Source of the DNA: Lentisphaerae bacterium RIFOXYC12_FULL_60_16
Lineage (GTDB): Bacteria > Verrucomicrobiota > Kiritimatiellia > UBA8416 > YA12-FULL-60-10
Assembly (NCBI GenBank): GCA_001803315.1
Contig: MHBQ01000108.1
Span: 1 to 40,764 of the forward strand
DNA: 40,764 nt
Direction: 5' to 3'
Positions 7,643 through 15,686 of this stretch are shown here, piece by piece (positions within the stretch are counted from its first letter, which is position 1; each line of letters begins with the position of its first letter). Made by a program: the position numbers and the translations under genes. The notes under the pieces were generated by a model, which was not told the origin of the DNA, did not search any database, and worked only from the letters and a program-made list of their open reading frames with translations.

Positions 7643-8766
7643 GTGGTGGACACTCCGAGGAAGTCGGCCATCGGCCGGCGTGCGGTGGCGCCGGTATGGA
7701 AGGGGAGTGTGACCACCTGGCCGGGGAGATCGGCCCGCTCGGTATGGATCTGCAAGGGGGTTCCGGCGGTTGCCTGGGCGGAATCGACATAGGCCAGTGC
7801 GATGGCGCATCCCAGCGAGGGGGCAAAACTGCCGCTGGTCACACAACCGATGGTCTGTCCGGCTGCCGTGATCACCGTGTCCCCGTGGCGGGCGGCCCGG
7901 CGTCCGCCCAGGCGGATGCCGCACAAGCGTTGGGGAGCGGCATCCGGCCGGCGAATGGCATAGGCGCCGGAAAAGGTCTTGGCGGAAGCGATGGCGCGGG
8001 TAAAGCCGGTCTGGGCAGCGTTGCGGGTGGGGCACAATTCATGCCCATAAAGCGGCATGCCCATTTCCAGGCGGAGTGTATCCCGGGCGCCGAGCCCGGC
8101 GGCCACGGCGCCGAGTGCCTGGGCCTCGCGCCAGAACCGGCGTGCGGAAGCCGGGGTGAGATACAATTCAAAACCGATTTCGCCGGTGTAGCCGGTACGG
8201 CTGATCCGGACCTCCTCGCCGTGGTAACGGACGGACGTGAATCCGTAGTAGCCCGGGTCGGTGAGTCCTTCCACCAGCCGGTTCATGATCCTGGGGGATG
8301 CCGGCCCCTGCAGGTCGAGCTTGGCCACCTTGCTAAAACAGTCCTCAACCTGGGTGGAGGGGGACTGGTGGGCCTTGATCCAGGCGGCATCCTGGCGCCG
8401 GGTGGAGGCGTTGACGACCAGGAGGAATTCATCATCGCCCAGCCGGTAGACCAGCAGGTCGTCGAGAACACCGCCTTCCTCGTTGCACATCAGGCCGTAG
8501 CGGCAGCGGCCGGCCGGGAGCGAGGCGACATCACAGGAAACCAGGAGTTCAAGATCGCCTAGTGCATCCGGTCCGCTGATCCGGAACGATCCCATGTGGC
8601 AGGTGTCGAACAGGGCGGCCCCGGTGCGGGCGGCCAGGTGTTCCGGGATGATTCCGGTGTATTGGATGGGCATGTCGAACCCGCCGAATGCCGCCATGCG
8701 GGCGCCTTGCTCGAGGTGCAGGTTGTGCAGGCAGGTTTGCTGCAGCGGCTTGTCGGAAGCGGTCAC
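7639..8766 (-). CDS. gcvT: Glycine cleavage T-protein (aminomethyltransferase)-like
   Basis: GcvT transfers the one-carbon unit from aminomethyl-GcvH to tetrahydrofolate. The 375-aa product (E. coli 364) has the family blocks AAFGGFDMPIQYTGIIPEH, FDTCHMGSFRISGP, LLVVNASTRRQDAAW, SRTGYTGEIGFELYL, ARDTLRLEMGMPLYGHEL and VTSGSFAPSLGCAIALAYV. The start is GTG. It overlaps the phosphatase gene upstream and the Gfo/Idh gene downstream by 4 bases each. gcvH and gcvP are not in the window, so it is separated from the rest of the glycine cleavage system. The close match to true GcvT makes a T-protein role most likely, but a related folate-dependent demethylase cannot be excluded. Confidence 0.9.
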   Translation of the reverse strand: MTASDKPLQQTCLHNLHLEQGARMAAFGGFDMPIQYTGIIPEHLAARTGAALFDTCHMGSFRISGPDALGDLELLVSCDVASLPAGRCRYGLMCNEEGGVLDDLLVYRLGDDEFLLVVNASTRRQDAAWIKAHQSPSTQVEDCFSKVAKLDLQGPASPRIMNRLVEGLTDPGYYGFTSVRYHGEEVRISRTGYTGEIGFELYLTPASARRFWREAQALGAVAAGLGARDTLRLEMGMPLYGHELCPTRNAAQTGFTRAIASAKTFSGAYAIRRPDAAPQRLCGIRLGGRRAARHGDTVITAAGQTIGCVTSGSFAPSLGCAIALAYVDSAQATAGTPLQIHTERADLPGQVVTLPFHTGATARRPMADFLGVSTT

Positions 8767-9395
8767 GTGATCATCCGGTCTTCGAGATGCGCGACACAGT
8801 TCCCCAGCCTGAGGACGGCGTTGCCGGATGCATAGACTTCCATGATGGAGACGGCGGTATGGTTGATGTCGATCAACAGCGACTCGTGGGGATTGCGGCC
8901 TCCGAACAGCGGCATGATGGTCCGGATCACGTTTCCATGGCAGACCAGCAACACCCGTTCACCCGGCGAATGGTTGCGCCGGATTTGCGCCACGACCCGG
9001 TCCAGGGCCGCGCGTTCGGTGCCGATCCGGGGGAGATCCGGATGATCCGGCGGGGGTGGGTCCGCGAAATGATAATTCATCACTTCCTGCAGATCGGCCG
9101 TGACGGTTACCGGGGTGGAGGGGTGAAAACGGGCGATGACCCGTGCCGTGTCGTTGGCGCGTTGAAGATTGCTGGCGTAGAGGTGATGGATCCGCTGGCC
9201 GGACAATCGGCGCGCAACCCGTTCGGCCTGTTTCCATCCAAGATCCGATAACGGCGGATCGATGTCCGGGTTGGCCACATCCACCTGTTGCTGGCCATGG
9301 CGGACAAGGATGACGGTCAGGGGCGCCTGCGAAACCGGTTTGGGTTCACGCGGCAATTTGATTTTCACCATGCGATCCGGCATGTCCCGTACCAT
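8763..9395 (-). CDS. Histidine phosphatase (phosphoglycerate mutase-like) family protein
   Basis: The 210-aa protein carries the catalytic LVRHGQ motif (Arg32, His33, Gly34) and the second catalytic histidine in LVCHGN (His153), as well as the conserved LSDLGWKQAERVARRL and YASNLQRANDTA blocks. The family hydrolyses phosphoesters through a phosphohistidine. Substrates range from sugar phosphates to nucleotides and alpha-ribazole phosphate, and the sequence does not say which applies. The start is uncertain: ATG codons at 9395, 9383 and 9371 are all in frame, and a good promoter overlaps the first. It heads the operon with gcvT and the Gfo/Idh gene, overlapping gcvT by 4 bases. Confidence 0.88.
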   Translation of the reverse strand: MVRDMPDRMVKIKLPREPKPVSQAPLTVILVRHGQQQVDVANPDIDPPLSDLGWKQAERVARRLSGQRIHHLYASNLQRANDTARVIARFHPSTPVTVTADLQEVMNYHFADPPPPDHPDLPRIGTERAALDRVVAQIRRNHSPGERVLLVCHGNVIRTIMPLFGGRNPHESLLIDINHTAVSIMEVYASGNAVLRLGNCVAHLEDRMIT

Positions 9396-9418
9396 AACGA
9401 AATCGTTACCGGGGTCAA
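9391..9418 (-). promoter_or_regulatory. Sigma-70-like promoter of the phosphatase-gcvT operon
   Basis: Reading the minus strand, TTGACC (9418-9413) and TATGGT (9396-9391) are 16 bases apart. Transcription would start near 9384, practically at the in-frame ATG at 9383. If this is the promoter, the ATG at 9395 cannot be used and the mRNA is nearly leaderless. Confidence 0.45.
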
Positions 9419-9420
9419 GT

Positions 9421-9444
9421 GCGGAGCGACCCCGTGCCGGCTCC
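9421..9444. repeat. Degenerate copy of the GC-rich intergenic repeat
   Basis: The short sequence GCGGAGCGACCCCGTGCCGG followed by CTCC shares the GCGACCCCG and GCCGGCTCC cores with the copies at 5494 and 29945. It sits between the phosphatase promoter and the end of the heparinase-like gene. Confidence 0.4.
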
Positions 9445-9471
9445 TAAGGATTCGCTGGGTCGGTCGGGTCG

Positions 9472-11424
9472 TCAGGCGCCGGTGATCGGGGTATCTCCCC
9501 GGAACGGGTGGATCGTGATGCCTGCGCGGGAACCTGAAATTGGCAGGTGAACGGTTTCCTCACGTGCAGACACCGTAATCCCGATGCTGGGCGGTGCTTT
9601 TACGCTGGAGGGGTAGGCTTGGATTTCCGTTACGCACAGATGTCGTACGGCGGCCCCGGGGGTTGTCAGGCGCAGGAGGTTCATGGTTCCTTGTGGTGTC
9701 CGGGATGTGTGGAGGAGGGGCTGTTCTTCCAGGGTTGCAACAACGGTTGCCGGTGCATGGATCCGGATCTGGCAGGCGGCCGTTGTGCCATGTCCTGAAA
9801 ATGTCTGGACGCCATCAGCGGCAACCGGGAAGCCGGTATGGAACAACTGGGTCAGCGTGACAGGCCGGGCACTCTCCATCGCATCGATGATGATCCACGT
9901 GTCGGGCCGGAGGTAGAACACGAAGCGGCGGAGCGCGGTCAGGCCGGATTGGTCCGGGTAGGCGTTGGTCATGTCCGCCATGCAATAATCCCAGGCGCCA
10001 TGGTGTTCCGCCCGCCCCATGAAGGGGTATTTACGTTGCCGCCGATACGGCAGATCCTCCAACCATTCCGATTGGTCGCCCAGTTGTCCGGTCCCGTTGA
10101 TGAGGATGGTGTTGTGGTAGGAGGTGTCTTTCCAGACATAGCCGGGATGTGCCAGGATCCACGCATCATGGGCGAAAATCTGCACGTCACCGTTGTTCGG
10201 ATGCATGTGCCCGCCGCCAAGGGGATGGGTGAATCGCCGGGCTGCGTGGTGTCCGACATTCGGCCCGCATTTCACGGCACACGCCGATTCCGTGCCACTC
10301 CAGTCGCTGCGCATGATCACGATGCCGTAATCCTCCAGGTAGTCGAAGGGGGGACGGGTGGTCGGGGCGACGGGTTTTACCTCCGGGTCGTGGAGCAGGA
10401 ACGAGAAGGGGGAGGTTCCCATCTTGCCGCTCTCCAGGAATTCATCGGCAAACCACTGGGCCGTTTCGTCCTTCAGGCGGCTGGCGATGATCCGGAGGAT
10501 GCTTTCGTGCCCGAATGCATGGCCGTGTGCGTCGCCCTGGTTGAAGAAAACGTTATCCGACCGCCAGGATGTCCGCGCCACGGTTTGTGCGTGGAGCGAC
10601 CGGGCGTGCCGGGCCAGCCAGGGAGTTGTCTCGAACAGGTCGAACCCCATCAGGTCTTCCGCCAGGAGAAAACTGATGATCAGGTAGCTGGTATAATATC
10701 CGCCGTACATGATGCCTTCCGGCGATACCCCGTCCGGGCCGAGCGCCAGGCTCTGCAGGCGCATCTTTTCCCACGCCAGGTTCATGATGGGCGCGATGTC
10801 GGGCCGTTCCCCGTACAGGCAGGCGGCAGTGGCCGCCACGCCGCCGAGCACCACGGCGGAAATGTTCCAGGTATAGCCGAACGGTTCGCCGGAACGGTAG
10901 GTTGCCCAGGCGTCAAACACCTGCCGGGTGCGTGTATAAAGTGTTTCCACGTGGGCGTTGCGCGTGGCCGCATCGAGATCATGCCACATCCAGTCGAGGG
11001 CGAATGCGAATCCGCGCGCCCAGTGCCCGTAGATGAGTGAATGGCCCCAATCCTTCTCGTCGGTGAGCCGTTGCATGAGGTAAGCGAGCCGGGTGCGGCA
11101 GGATGCATCATCCGTCAACCGGGCCAGCAACGCCAGGAGGATCATTTGCTCGCCGAGATGGCGGACATCGAACTGATGGGGAGGGGTCCCCATCAGGGTT
11201 GCGGGGAGTTCCTGTGCCAGGAGCGACTGGCCCTGCTTGACGAGTTCGGCGAACCAGCCTTTCCACGGATCGGTACCCAGATGGGCGCGTAACCGGGTGA
11301 AGGGGTGTTTGATACACAGCATACGCGGGTGGATACCCAACAAATCCGTTTCGATGGGAGTGGCGCTGTTGATGACATCCGCCGCCGCGATGGCGGTGGG
11401 TGAGGCAGGGGAAGTGGTTGTCAT
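9472..11424 (-). CDS. Heparinase II/III-like polysaccharide lyase family protein (DUF4962-type N-terminus)
   Basis: The 650-aa protein begins, after about 28 residues, with LGIHPRMLCIKHPFTRLRA, the usual opening of DUF4962/heparinase II/III-type proteins. An alpha/alpha-toroid follows, with blocks such as DWMWHDLDAATRNAHVETLY and TWNISAVVLGGVAATAACLY. The C-terminal half (from about residue 380) is the beta-sandwich heparinase domain, with GHMHPNNGDVQIFAHDAWIL and YHNTILINGTGQLGDQSEWL. Such enzymes cleave uronic-acid-containing glycans by beta-elimination. There is no signal peptide, so it probably acts in the cytoplasm on imported oligosaccharides. AGGA lies about 10 bases before the ATG. 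It lies downstream of glycyl radical enzyme 1 on the same strand after a 125-base gap in which I see nothing else. Confidence 0.82.
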   Translation of the reverse strand: MTTTSPASPTAIAAADVINSATPIETDLLGIHPRMLCIKHPFTRLRAHLGTDPWKGWFAELVKQGQSLLAQELPATLMGTPPHQFDVRHLGEQMILLALLARLTDDASCRTRLAYLMQRLTDEKDWGHSLIYGHWARGFAFALDWMWHDLDAATRNAHVETLYTRTRQVFDAWATYRSGEPFGYTWNISAVVLGGVAATAACLYGERPDIAPIMNLAWEKMRLQSLALGPDGVSPEGIMYGGYYTSYLIISFLLAEDLMGFDLFETTPWLARHARSLHAQTVARTSWRSDNVFFNQGDAHGHAFGHESILRIIASRLKDETAQWFADEFLESGKMGTSPFSFLLHDPEVKPVAPTTRPPFDYLEDYGIVIMRSDWSGTESACAVKCGPNVGHHAARRFTHPLGGGHMHPNNGDVQIFAHDAWILAHPGYVWKDTSYHNTILINGTGQLGDQSEWLEDLPYRRQRKYPFMGRAEHHGAWDYCMADMTNAYPDQSGLTALRRFVFYLRPDTWIIIDAMESARPVTLTQLFHTGFPVAADGVQTFSGHGTTAACQIRIHAPATVVATLEEQPLLHTSRTPQGTMNLLRLTTPGAAVRHLCVTEIQAYPSSVKAPPSIGITVSAREETVHLPISGSRAGITIHPFRGDTPITGA

Positions 11425-11549
11425 GGTTTTGGTTTCCTGAGTTTACGTGGTACGACGATCACCGGAAAGGTGGCAGATCCGTACCGGTTGGTCAATCCGG
11501 CATCCTGGCCTGGCACAGATTCCGGAAAGACGCGCGACGTGGAAGGCCG

Positions 11550-13850
11550 TCATGTTTTGTGTTTCGACCGTGCGATGATGTGGTCCTGCAGTTCGCGGCT
11601 GATGAGCTTGAACATCTGCGAGTAGCCGGCCACGCGGACCGGGATGTTGCCGTAATGTTCGGGATCCTGCCGTGCCTGTTCCAGGCGTTCCGCAGTGGTG
11701 ACGTTCATCTGGAGCTGGCCAACCCCCATGGAGATGGCCGATTGCAGGACCTTTGCGAGAAGTGTGACGCCTGCTTCCCCGGCCACGAACGAGGGATCCA
11801 CGTCGATGATGGCGGCGGAAGCGCCGGCGGCCCGTTTGTGTGGCATCCGGGCCAGCGAGTTGATCATGGCGGTCAATCCTTCGAGGTCACGGCCCTGGTG
11901 GGCCGACAGGGAATAGGCAACTGGTTCACCGGCCCGCCGCCCGTCCGGCGTGGCGCCCAGCGATTTGCCAAAATCGATGTTGAGCAGGAAGGTGAACAGG
12001 TGGACCACGTACCGCCCGCCGAGCGGGCTGCGCATGCCGTCCATGAGATCAATGAAGTGGTTGGTGATGCGGCCGGCAAACTGGTCCACATCGGCCTGGT
12101 CGTTGCCATATTTGGGTGCGCCGTTGAGCAGGAGTTGCCGGACAGGTTCATGGCCCTCGAAATTTGCACGCAGGGCATCGAGCAGGGTGGCGGCGGAGAG
12201 TTTCTTTTGGTCGAACACCAACTGCTGGATCGCGCACAACGAGTCCGCGGTATTGGCGGTGCCGAGGAAACAGATGGAGTGGTAGTTGTAGATGGCGCCG
12301 CCGTCGGTGATGTCGCGTCCGCGGGCAACGCAGTCGTCCGTCAACAGCGACCAGCAGGGGAGGGGTCCCCGTTCCCGCTGGCGCAATTCGCCCAGGTTGC
12401 AGTTATACACCATTCGTTCGGCGAAGCATTCAACCTGCCGCTGGTAGGCATCCCATAGCTGGTCGAAGTTGGTGAAGTCGGTCAGCAGACCGGTTTCGGG
12501 GCCCAGTTGTTCGCCGGTACGCGGGTCCTTGCCGTTGAACAGGGCGAGTTCCAGGCATTTGGTAGCGTGGAACCAGCCGGATACGGCATGGGGATTGGCT
12601 TTGCCGGGGATGGTCAGCTCGATACAACCGATCGGCGCATAGTCGCGGGCGTCTTCCAGGACGATGCCGTGGTCCACCAGGGCCGGAATGAAGCAATCGT
12701 CGTTGAACAGGAAGGGGATGCCGCCGCCCCGGACAATCATGGACGCACAGGTTTCATAAAACGCGGGAGGGGTTTCGCGGTTTACCCGGACCGACAGGTC
12801 ACGTATGAAATCCACGGTACGGGTGGCTTCGAGGATGATACCGGTCATTTCGTTGATGGCCGATTTTCCGGTGCGGTCAACACCTCCCAGCACAATGGCC
12901 TGCACGTCATATTCGAGGTAGAGCTTGCAGGCCAGCTCCGCCATGAGTTCGACGGCAGCCTGACGGGTTGTGCGGCCGGCCTGGAGGTCGGCTTCATAGT
13001 AGGGCTGCAGCAATTGATCGAGTCGTCCAATCGAGTTGGCGTTGATGCCGTCTTCCCCGCAGGTGAGGATATGGGCCAGCCACAGTGCCTGTGTGGCTTC
13101 GAACAGGGTGCGGGCGCCGCGAGCAGGAACCTGCTCACAGGTTTCCGCCATGTGCAGCAAGCGTGCCTTTTCTGTCGGGTCGGTCACCGTGTCCGCGAGT
13201 CGGCGGGCCGTTTCGGCGTACCGTTTGCCGAGCAGGATTCCGGCATCACAGATGTCGCGGGCGGCAAGCAGGAAGTTTTCAGATTGCACGCGATTGGGAT
13301 CCGTGATGGCGATATGCCCCAGGCGTTCTTCGACCTGCTCCCGCAAGCCTCCGAAACCGAGGCGAAGGACGCGTGCATAATCGCGTACCGAATGATTTTC
13401 CATCCATCCCATGGACATGTAGACATTTTGTCCCCATGAGCCGCGTCCGCGCTGGGTGTCGGGATCGATCTGGCCGACTGCCTGGTAGGGGTAACCATTG
13501 ATGTATCCCGTGACGCACTGGCGGATCGTCTCAACCTGGCCGGGATCAATCCCAAGTTCTGCCAGGTGTGCCGGCTCAGGTGGACGGTTGGGATCGCGCA
13601 ATCCGAAATAGTGACCGGGCAGGTGTTCGCCGGCGAGGGACCAGAGGGGCGGGAACTCCACCGGGGGCAGGGCGACCAAATCCTTCAGCAGTGCGCCCCG
13701 CACCTGGACCGTTGAAAGCGAGTTTGAAAACACCCGCCATAAGGCAACATCCCGCGCGTAAGGGGTTGGATTTGTCGGGAAGGAACCCTTGCGCGCCATG
13801 ATCTGGGTGCGCAATTGCTTCAGTCGTTCCGGAAGCGGTGAGTCGTTCAT
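11550..13850 (-). CDS. Glycyl radical enzyme 1 (eliminase/dehydratase-type, substrate unknown)
   Basis: This 766-aa protein belongs to the pyruvate formate-lyase-like glycyl radical family. The radical-bearing Gly742 lies in VRVAGYSQMF near the C-terminus. The thiyl cysteine is Cys409 in APIGCIEL. Glu411 follows two residues later, the arrangement seen in dehydratases, C-N and C-S lyases and arylacetate decarboxylases, and not the double Cys of true PFL. The block YAETARRLAD with HMAETCEQVPARGARTLFEA is typical of the eliminase branch. These oxygen-sensitive enzymes need a radical-SAM activase, which is not in the window. GGAG lies about 9 bases before the ATG. Its gene neighbour is the heparinase-like protein, so a sugar-derived substrate is possible, but this is inference. 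Confidence 0.9.
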   Translation of the reverse strand: MNDSPLPERLKQLRTQIMARKGSFPTNPTPYARDVALWRVFSNSLSTVQVRGALLKDLVALPPVEFPPLWSLAGEHLPGHYFGLRDPNRPPEPAHLAELGIDPGQVETIRQCVTGYINGYPYQAVGQIDPDTQRGRGSWGQNVYMSMGWMENHSVRDYARVLRLGFGGLREQVEERLGHIAITDPNRVQSENFLLAARDICDAGILLGKRYAETARRLADTVTDPTEKARLLHMAETCEQVPARGARTLFEATQALWLAHILTCGEDGINANSIGRLDQLLQPYYEADLQAGRTTRQAAVELMAELACKLYLEYDVQAIVLGGVDRTGKSAINEMTGIILEATRTVDFIRDLSVRVNRETPPAFYETCASMIVRGGGIPFLFNDDCFIPALVDHGIVLEDARDYAPIGCIELTIPGKANPHAVSGWFHATKCLELALFNGKDPRTGEQLGPETGLLTDFTNFDQLWDAYQRQVECFAERMVYNCNLGELRQRERGPLPCWSLLTDDCVARGRDITDGGAIYNYHSICFLGTANTADSLCAIQQLVFDQKKLSAATLLDALRANFEGHEPVRQLLLNGAPKYGNDQADVDQFAGRITNHFIDLMDGMRSPLGGRYVVHLFTFLLNIDFGKSLGATPDGRRAGEPVAYSLSAHQGRDLEGLTAMINSLARMPHKRAAGASAAIIDVDPSFVAGEAGVTLLAKVLQSAISMGVGQLQMNVTTAERLEQARQDPEHYGNIPVRVAGYSQMFKLISRELQDHIIARSKHKT

Positions 13851-14048
13851 GCGTGTTTACTCCAGGGATTTCGTGTAGGGTTACACCCCATAGCGAAACC
13901 TCGATTGTCGGTTTAGCATTTCAATCGTAAAAGGAAGAACACCACTGGCCCGGCCCGAAAGGAGGCACAGTCACTGGAAAGCATGAATCTAAACGATTGC
14001 ATCCTTGAATAGCGAATGATTCTTAACTGAAAGTCGAAGGTAAGCAGA
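13851..14048. other. Divergent intergenic region upstream of glycyl radical enzyme 1
   Basis: This 198-base gap separates the minus-strand radical enzyme gene from the plus-strand exported-protein gene. It holds a spaced inverted repeat, CGATTG at about 13903 and CAATCG about 15 bases later, and two CACTGG words. These could be operator-like but are short. I find no convincing -35/-10 pair on either strand. Confidence 0.3.
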
Positions 14049-14705
14049 ATGAAGAATGAAAGCAAGAAAGCAGGCATAGCACAGAAGTATCTGTGTTATC
14101 TCGTCATCATGTCACTGATGAGCTGGTCGATGGGTGCCGCGATAGCGGACGACCCGGTTCCGACACCGGACCCGACGCCGACTCCCGCCGTCGAACCGGA
14201 AGTCGTTGAACCGGAAGCTGTTGAACCGGATGTCCCCGGCACAGTGAACAAACCCGCGATGGATGCCGAAAGGGCCAAAGAACTGGCCACGACATACGGA
14301 TTCTCGGAACAGCAGATCCTGACCATGCGCCAGACCCAGCATATGGGCTGGGGCGAGATCAAGAACCTGTTGTTGATTGCGCAACGCGTCTCGGACTCGG
14401 CGGATCCCACGATCCCGATCACGAAAGACGATGCCCTGACCCAGGCGCTGAAGCAGAGAGCGTCCGGCCTGGGGATTGGTCAGATTGCAGACAGCTACAA
14501 ACTGAAACTCGGCGATCTACAGAGCGCAGACAAACTCAACAAGCCGGCCAAAGTTGAACGCGCCGAGAAACCCGAAAAACCGGACAAGATCGCCAGACCG
14601 GAAAAGCCGGAGAAACCGGAAAAACCCGAGAAGCCTGAGAAGCCCGAGAAGCCCGAGAAACCGGAAAAACCTGAGAAACCCGAGAAGCCCGGCAAAGGGA
14701 ACTGA
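14049..14705 (+). CDS. Exported protein with Glu-Lys-Pro repeat tail
   Basis: The 218-aa product has a signal-peptide-like N-terminus (positively charged residues, then LCYLVIMSLMSWSMGAAIA before ADDP) and a Pro-rich linker with PTPDPTPTP. A helical middle region contains two copies of a short motif, HMGWGEIKNLL and GLGIGQIADSYKLKLG. The last 40 or so residues are an almost pure run of EKP triplets (about 10 in a row), giving an extended, charged tail. Proteins with WGEIA/GQIA-type helical repeats occur as secreted proteins of unknown function in several phyla. A structural or cell-surface role, such as spanning the periplasm, is plausible. An A/G-rich site (GAAGG) precedes the ATG. The next gene starts 3 bases after the stop. 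Confidence 0.75.
   Translation: MKNESKKAGIAQKYLCYLVIMSLMSWSMGAAIADDPVPTPDPTPTPAVEPEVVEPEAVEPDVPGTVNKPAMDAERAKELATTYGFSEQQILTMRQTQHMGWGEIKNLLLIAQRVSDSADPTIPITKDDALTQALKQRASGLGIGQIADSYKLKLGDLQSADKLNKPAKVERAEKPEKPDKIARPEKPEKPEKPEKPEKPEKPEKPEKPEKPEKPGKGN
14587..14690 (+). repeat. In-frame tandem 9-bp repeat coding for Glu-Lys-Pro
   Basis: About ten tandem nonamers of the type GAG/GAA-AAA/AAG-CCG/CCC/CCT code for repeated EKP. Synonymous codons vary between units, so the array is not a recent perfect expansion. It could still change length by slippage. Confidence 0.8.
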
Positions 14706-14708
14706 TAG

Positions 14709-15506
14709 GTGAAAGAGACGCATGGATCAGAAAACTGCGTCATTCGGACCGCGCGCATCCTTATGCGCGCGGTCCTCTTTTTGGCCATGACGGGCATCGC
14801 CATGGCACAGGATTATACGTGGCAGGTCGAATCGTCTGTCACGTACCAGACCGGCAGCTATGGCTCGGATCAGAACACCCGATTCTTCTACTGGCCCGTG
14901 ACGGTCAAGCGATTCCTGCGTAAAGGGGACGTGTCCTTGACGGTTCCTTACAGCGACATCACGACGGATGGCGGCGTAACGGTGGTTGACGGCGCCGTGC
15001 TGGAAGGTGCCGGCAGCGGCGGGTCTGGACTGGGCGATATCAGCATAAAAGGGCGCTACAACTGGATGGAGCAAAGCGGCCGCCTGCCGTTCATCGATCT
15101 CATTGTCCGGCTGAAACTTCCGACAGCAAACGAAAGCAAAGGCCTCGGTACCGGTGAAGCCGACATGGGGTTGGGCGTGGAGCTGGCGCGCCGTTTCGAA
15201 AATAACTACCTCGGATTTTCAGACCTGACCTACACCATGATTGGAGACCCGGAAGGCGTAAACTACCGCAATCGCCTGGATGCCGATGTGGGTGTGGGCA
15301 ACCAGTTCACGCCGAAATTATTGGGTTGTGTCTCTTATGATTACCGATCCGCCATCAGCGACAGCAGCAGCGACTCGCATTCCTTGACGTTTCTGGCCAA
15401 CTACAAAGTCGTTCCGCAGGTCAAGACCTATGGGATGCTGGAAGTAGGCCTGTCGGACGGAGCCCCGGATTTCGGCATCACCGTTGGCGCCTCGTACCGC
15501 TTCTGA
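14709..15506 (+). CDS. Outer-membrane beta-barrel-like protein (phenol-degradation MetA-like/transporter fold)
   Basis: The 265-aa product has a signal peptide ending in GIAMA before QDY. It then consists of alternating beta strands with aromatic girdle residues, ending in a C-terminal aromatic (GASYRF) as in outer-membrane barrels. Segments such as GLGDISIKGRYNW, LKLPTAN with GLGTGEADMGLGVELA, and GNQFTPKLL resemble the DUF3187/Phenol_MetA_deg-type barrels. I chose the GTG at 14709, which has AAAGGGA 8 bases upstream. The alternative ATG at 14763 has no such site and lies inside a strong hairpin. It is coupled to the upstream exported protein, so the two may form an envelope pair. Ligand or function is unknown. 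Confidence 0.75.
   Translation: MKETHGSENCVIRTARILMRAVLFLAMTGIAMAQDYTWQVESSVTYQTGSYGSDQNTRFFYWPVTVKRFLRKGDVSLTVPYSDITTDGGVTVVDGAVLEGAGSGGSGLGDISIKGRYNWMEQSGRLPFIDLIVRLKLPTANESKGLGTGEADMGLGVELARRFENNYLGFSDLTYTMIGDPEGVNYRNRLDADVGVGNQFTPKLLGCVSYDYRSAISDSSSDSHSLTFLANYKVVPQVKTYGMLEVGLSDGAPDFGITVGASYRF
14746..14782 (+). terminator. Perfect 13-bp terminator-like hairpin inside the signal-peptide codons of the barrel gene
   Basis: GGACCGCGCGCAT (14746-14758) and its exact complement (14763-14775) enclose the loop CCTT and are followed by TCTTTTT (14776-14782). This is the classic layout of a Rho-independent terminator. It lies 41 bases after the stop of the exported-protein gene, as a terminator should. 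It also falls within codons 13-25 of the barrel gene, and the ATG at 14763 is in the stem. Confidence 0.85.
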
Positions 15507-15538
15507 CACCTGCCCCACTTTACAAGATGTAGCCGCCC

Positions 15539-15628
15539 GCCTCCTGCAATGTCACCAACCCATTCCGGGTTACAGGTTAAAACACCAGGTGCAATTTCCG
15601 CCCATTTCTGCAAGTATTTCGTCTGTCC
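15539..15628 (+). repeat. Dispersed ~90-bp repeat, copy A
   Basis: Copy A matches copy B (17772-17867) at roughly four of five positions. Shared words include GTCACCAA, CCGGGTT, GGTTAAA, ACACCAGGTGCAAT and CCCATTTCTGCAA. Both copies have the same orientation and flank a block of three unrecognised genes. Confidence 0.75.
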
Positions 15629-15686
15629 TCGGGGGTCTCGTAGACGGCGTATATGTTGCAGGCTGTTCCTCGGCGGGAGAATGAAA

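Noticed and set aside
9838-11040. Long open frame of 400 codons on the plus strand
   Set aside because: It is antisense to the heparinase-like gene, which has clear domain matches, so it is a shadow of high-GC codon use. Long antisense frames at 1756-2628, 22270-23751, 25424-26878 and 37046-38404 were rejected for the same reason.
11550-13850. True pyruvate formate-lyase
   Set aside because: The active site has Cys-Ile-Glu and not the paired cysteines of PFL, so a dehydratase, lyase or decarboxylase is more likely.
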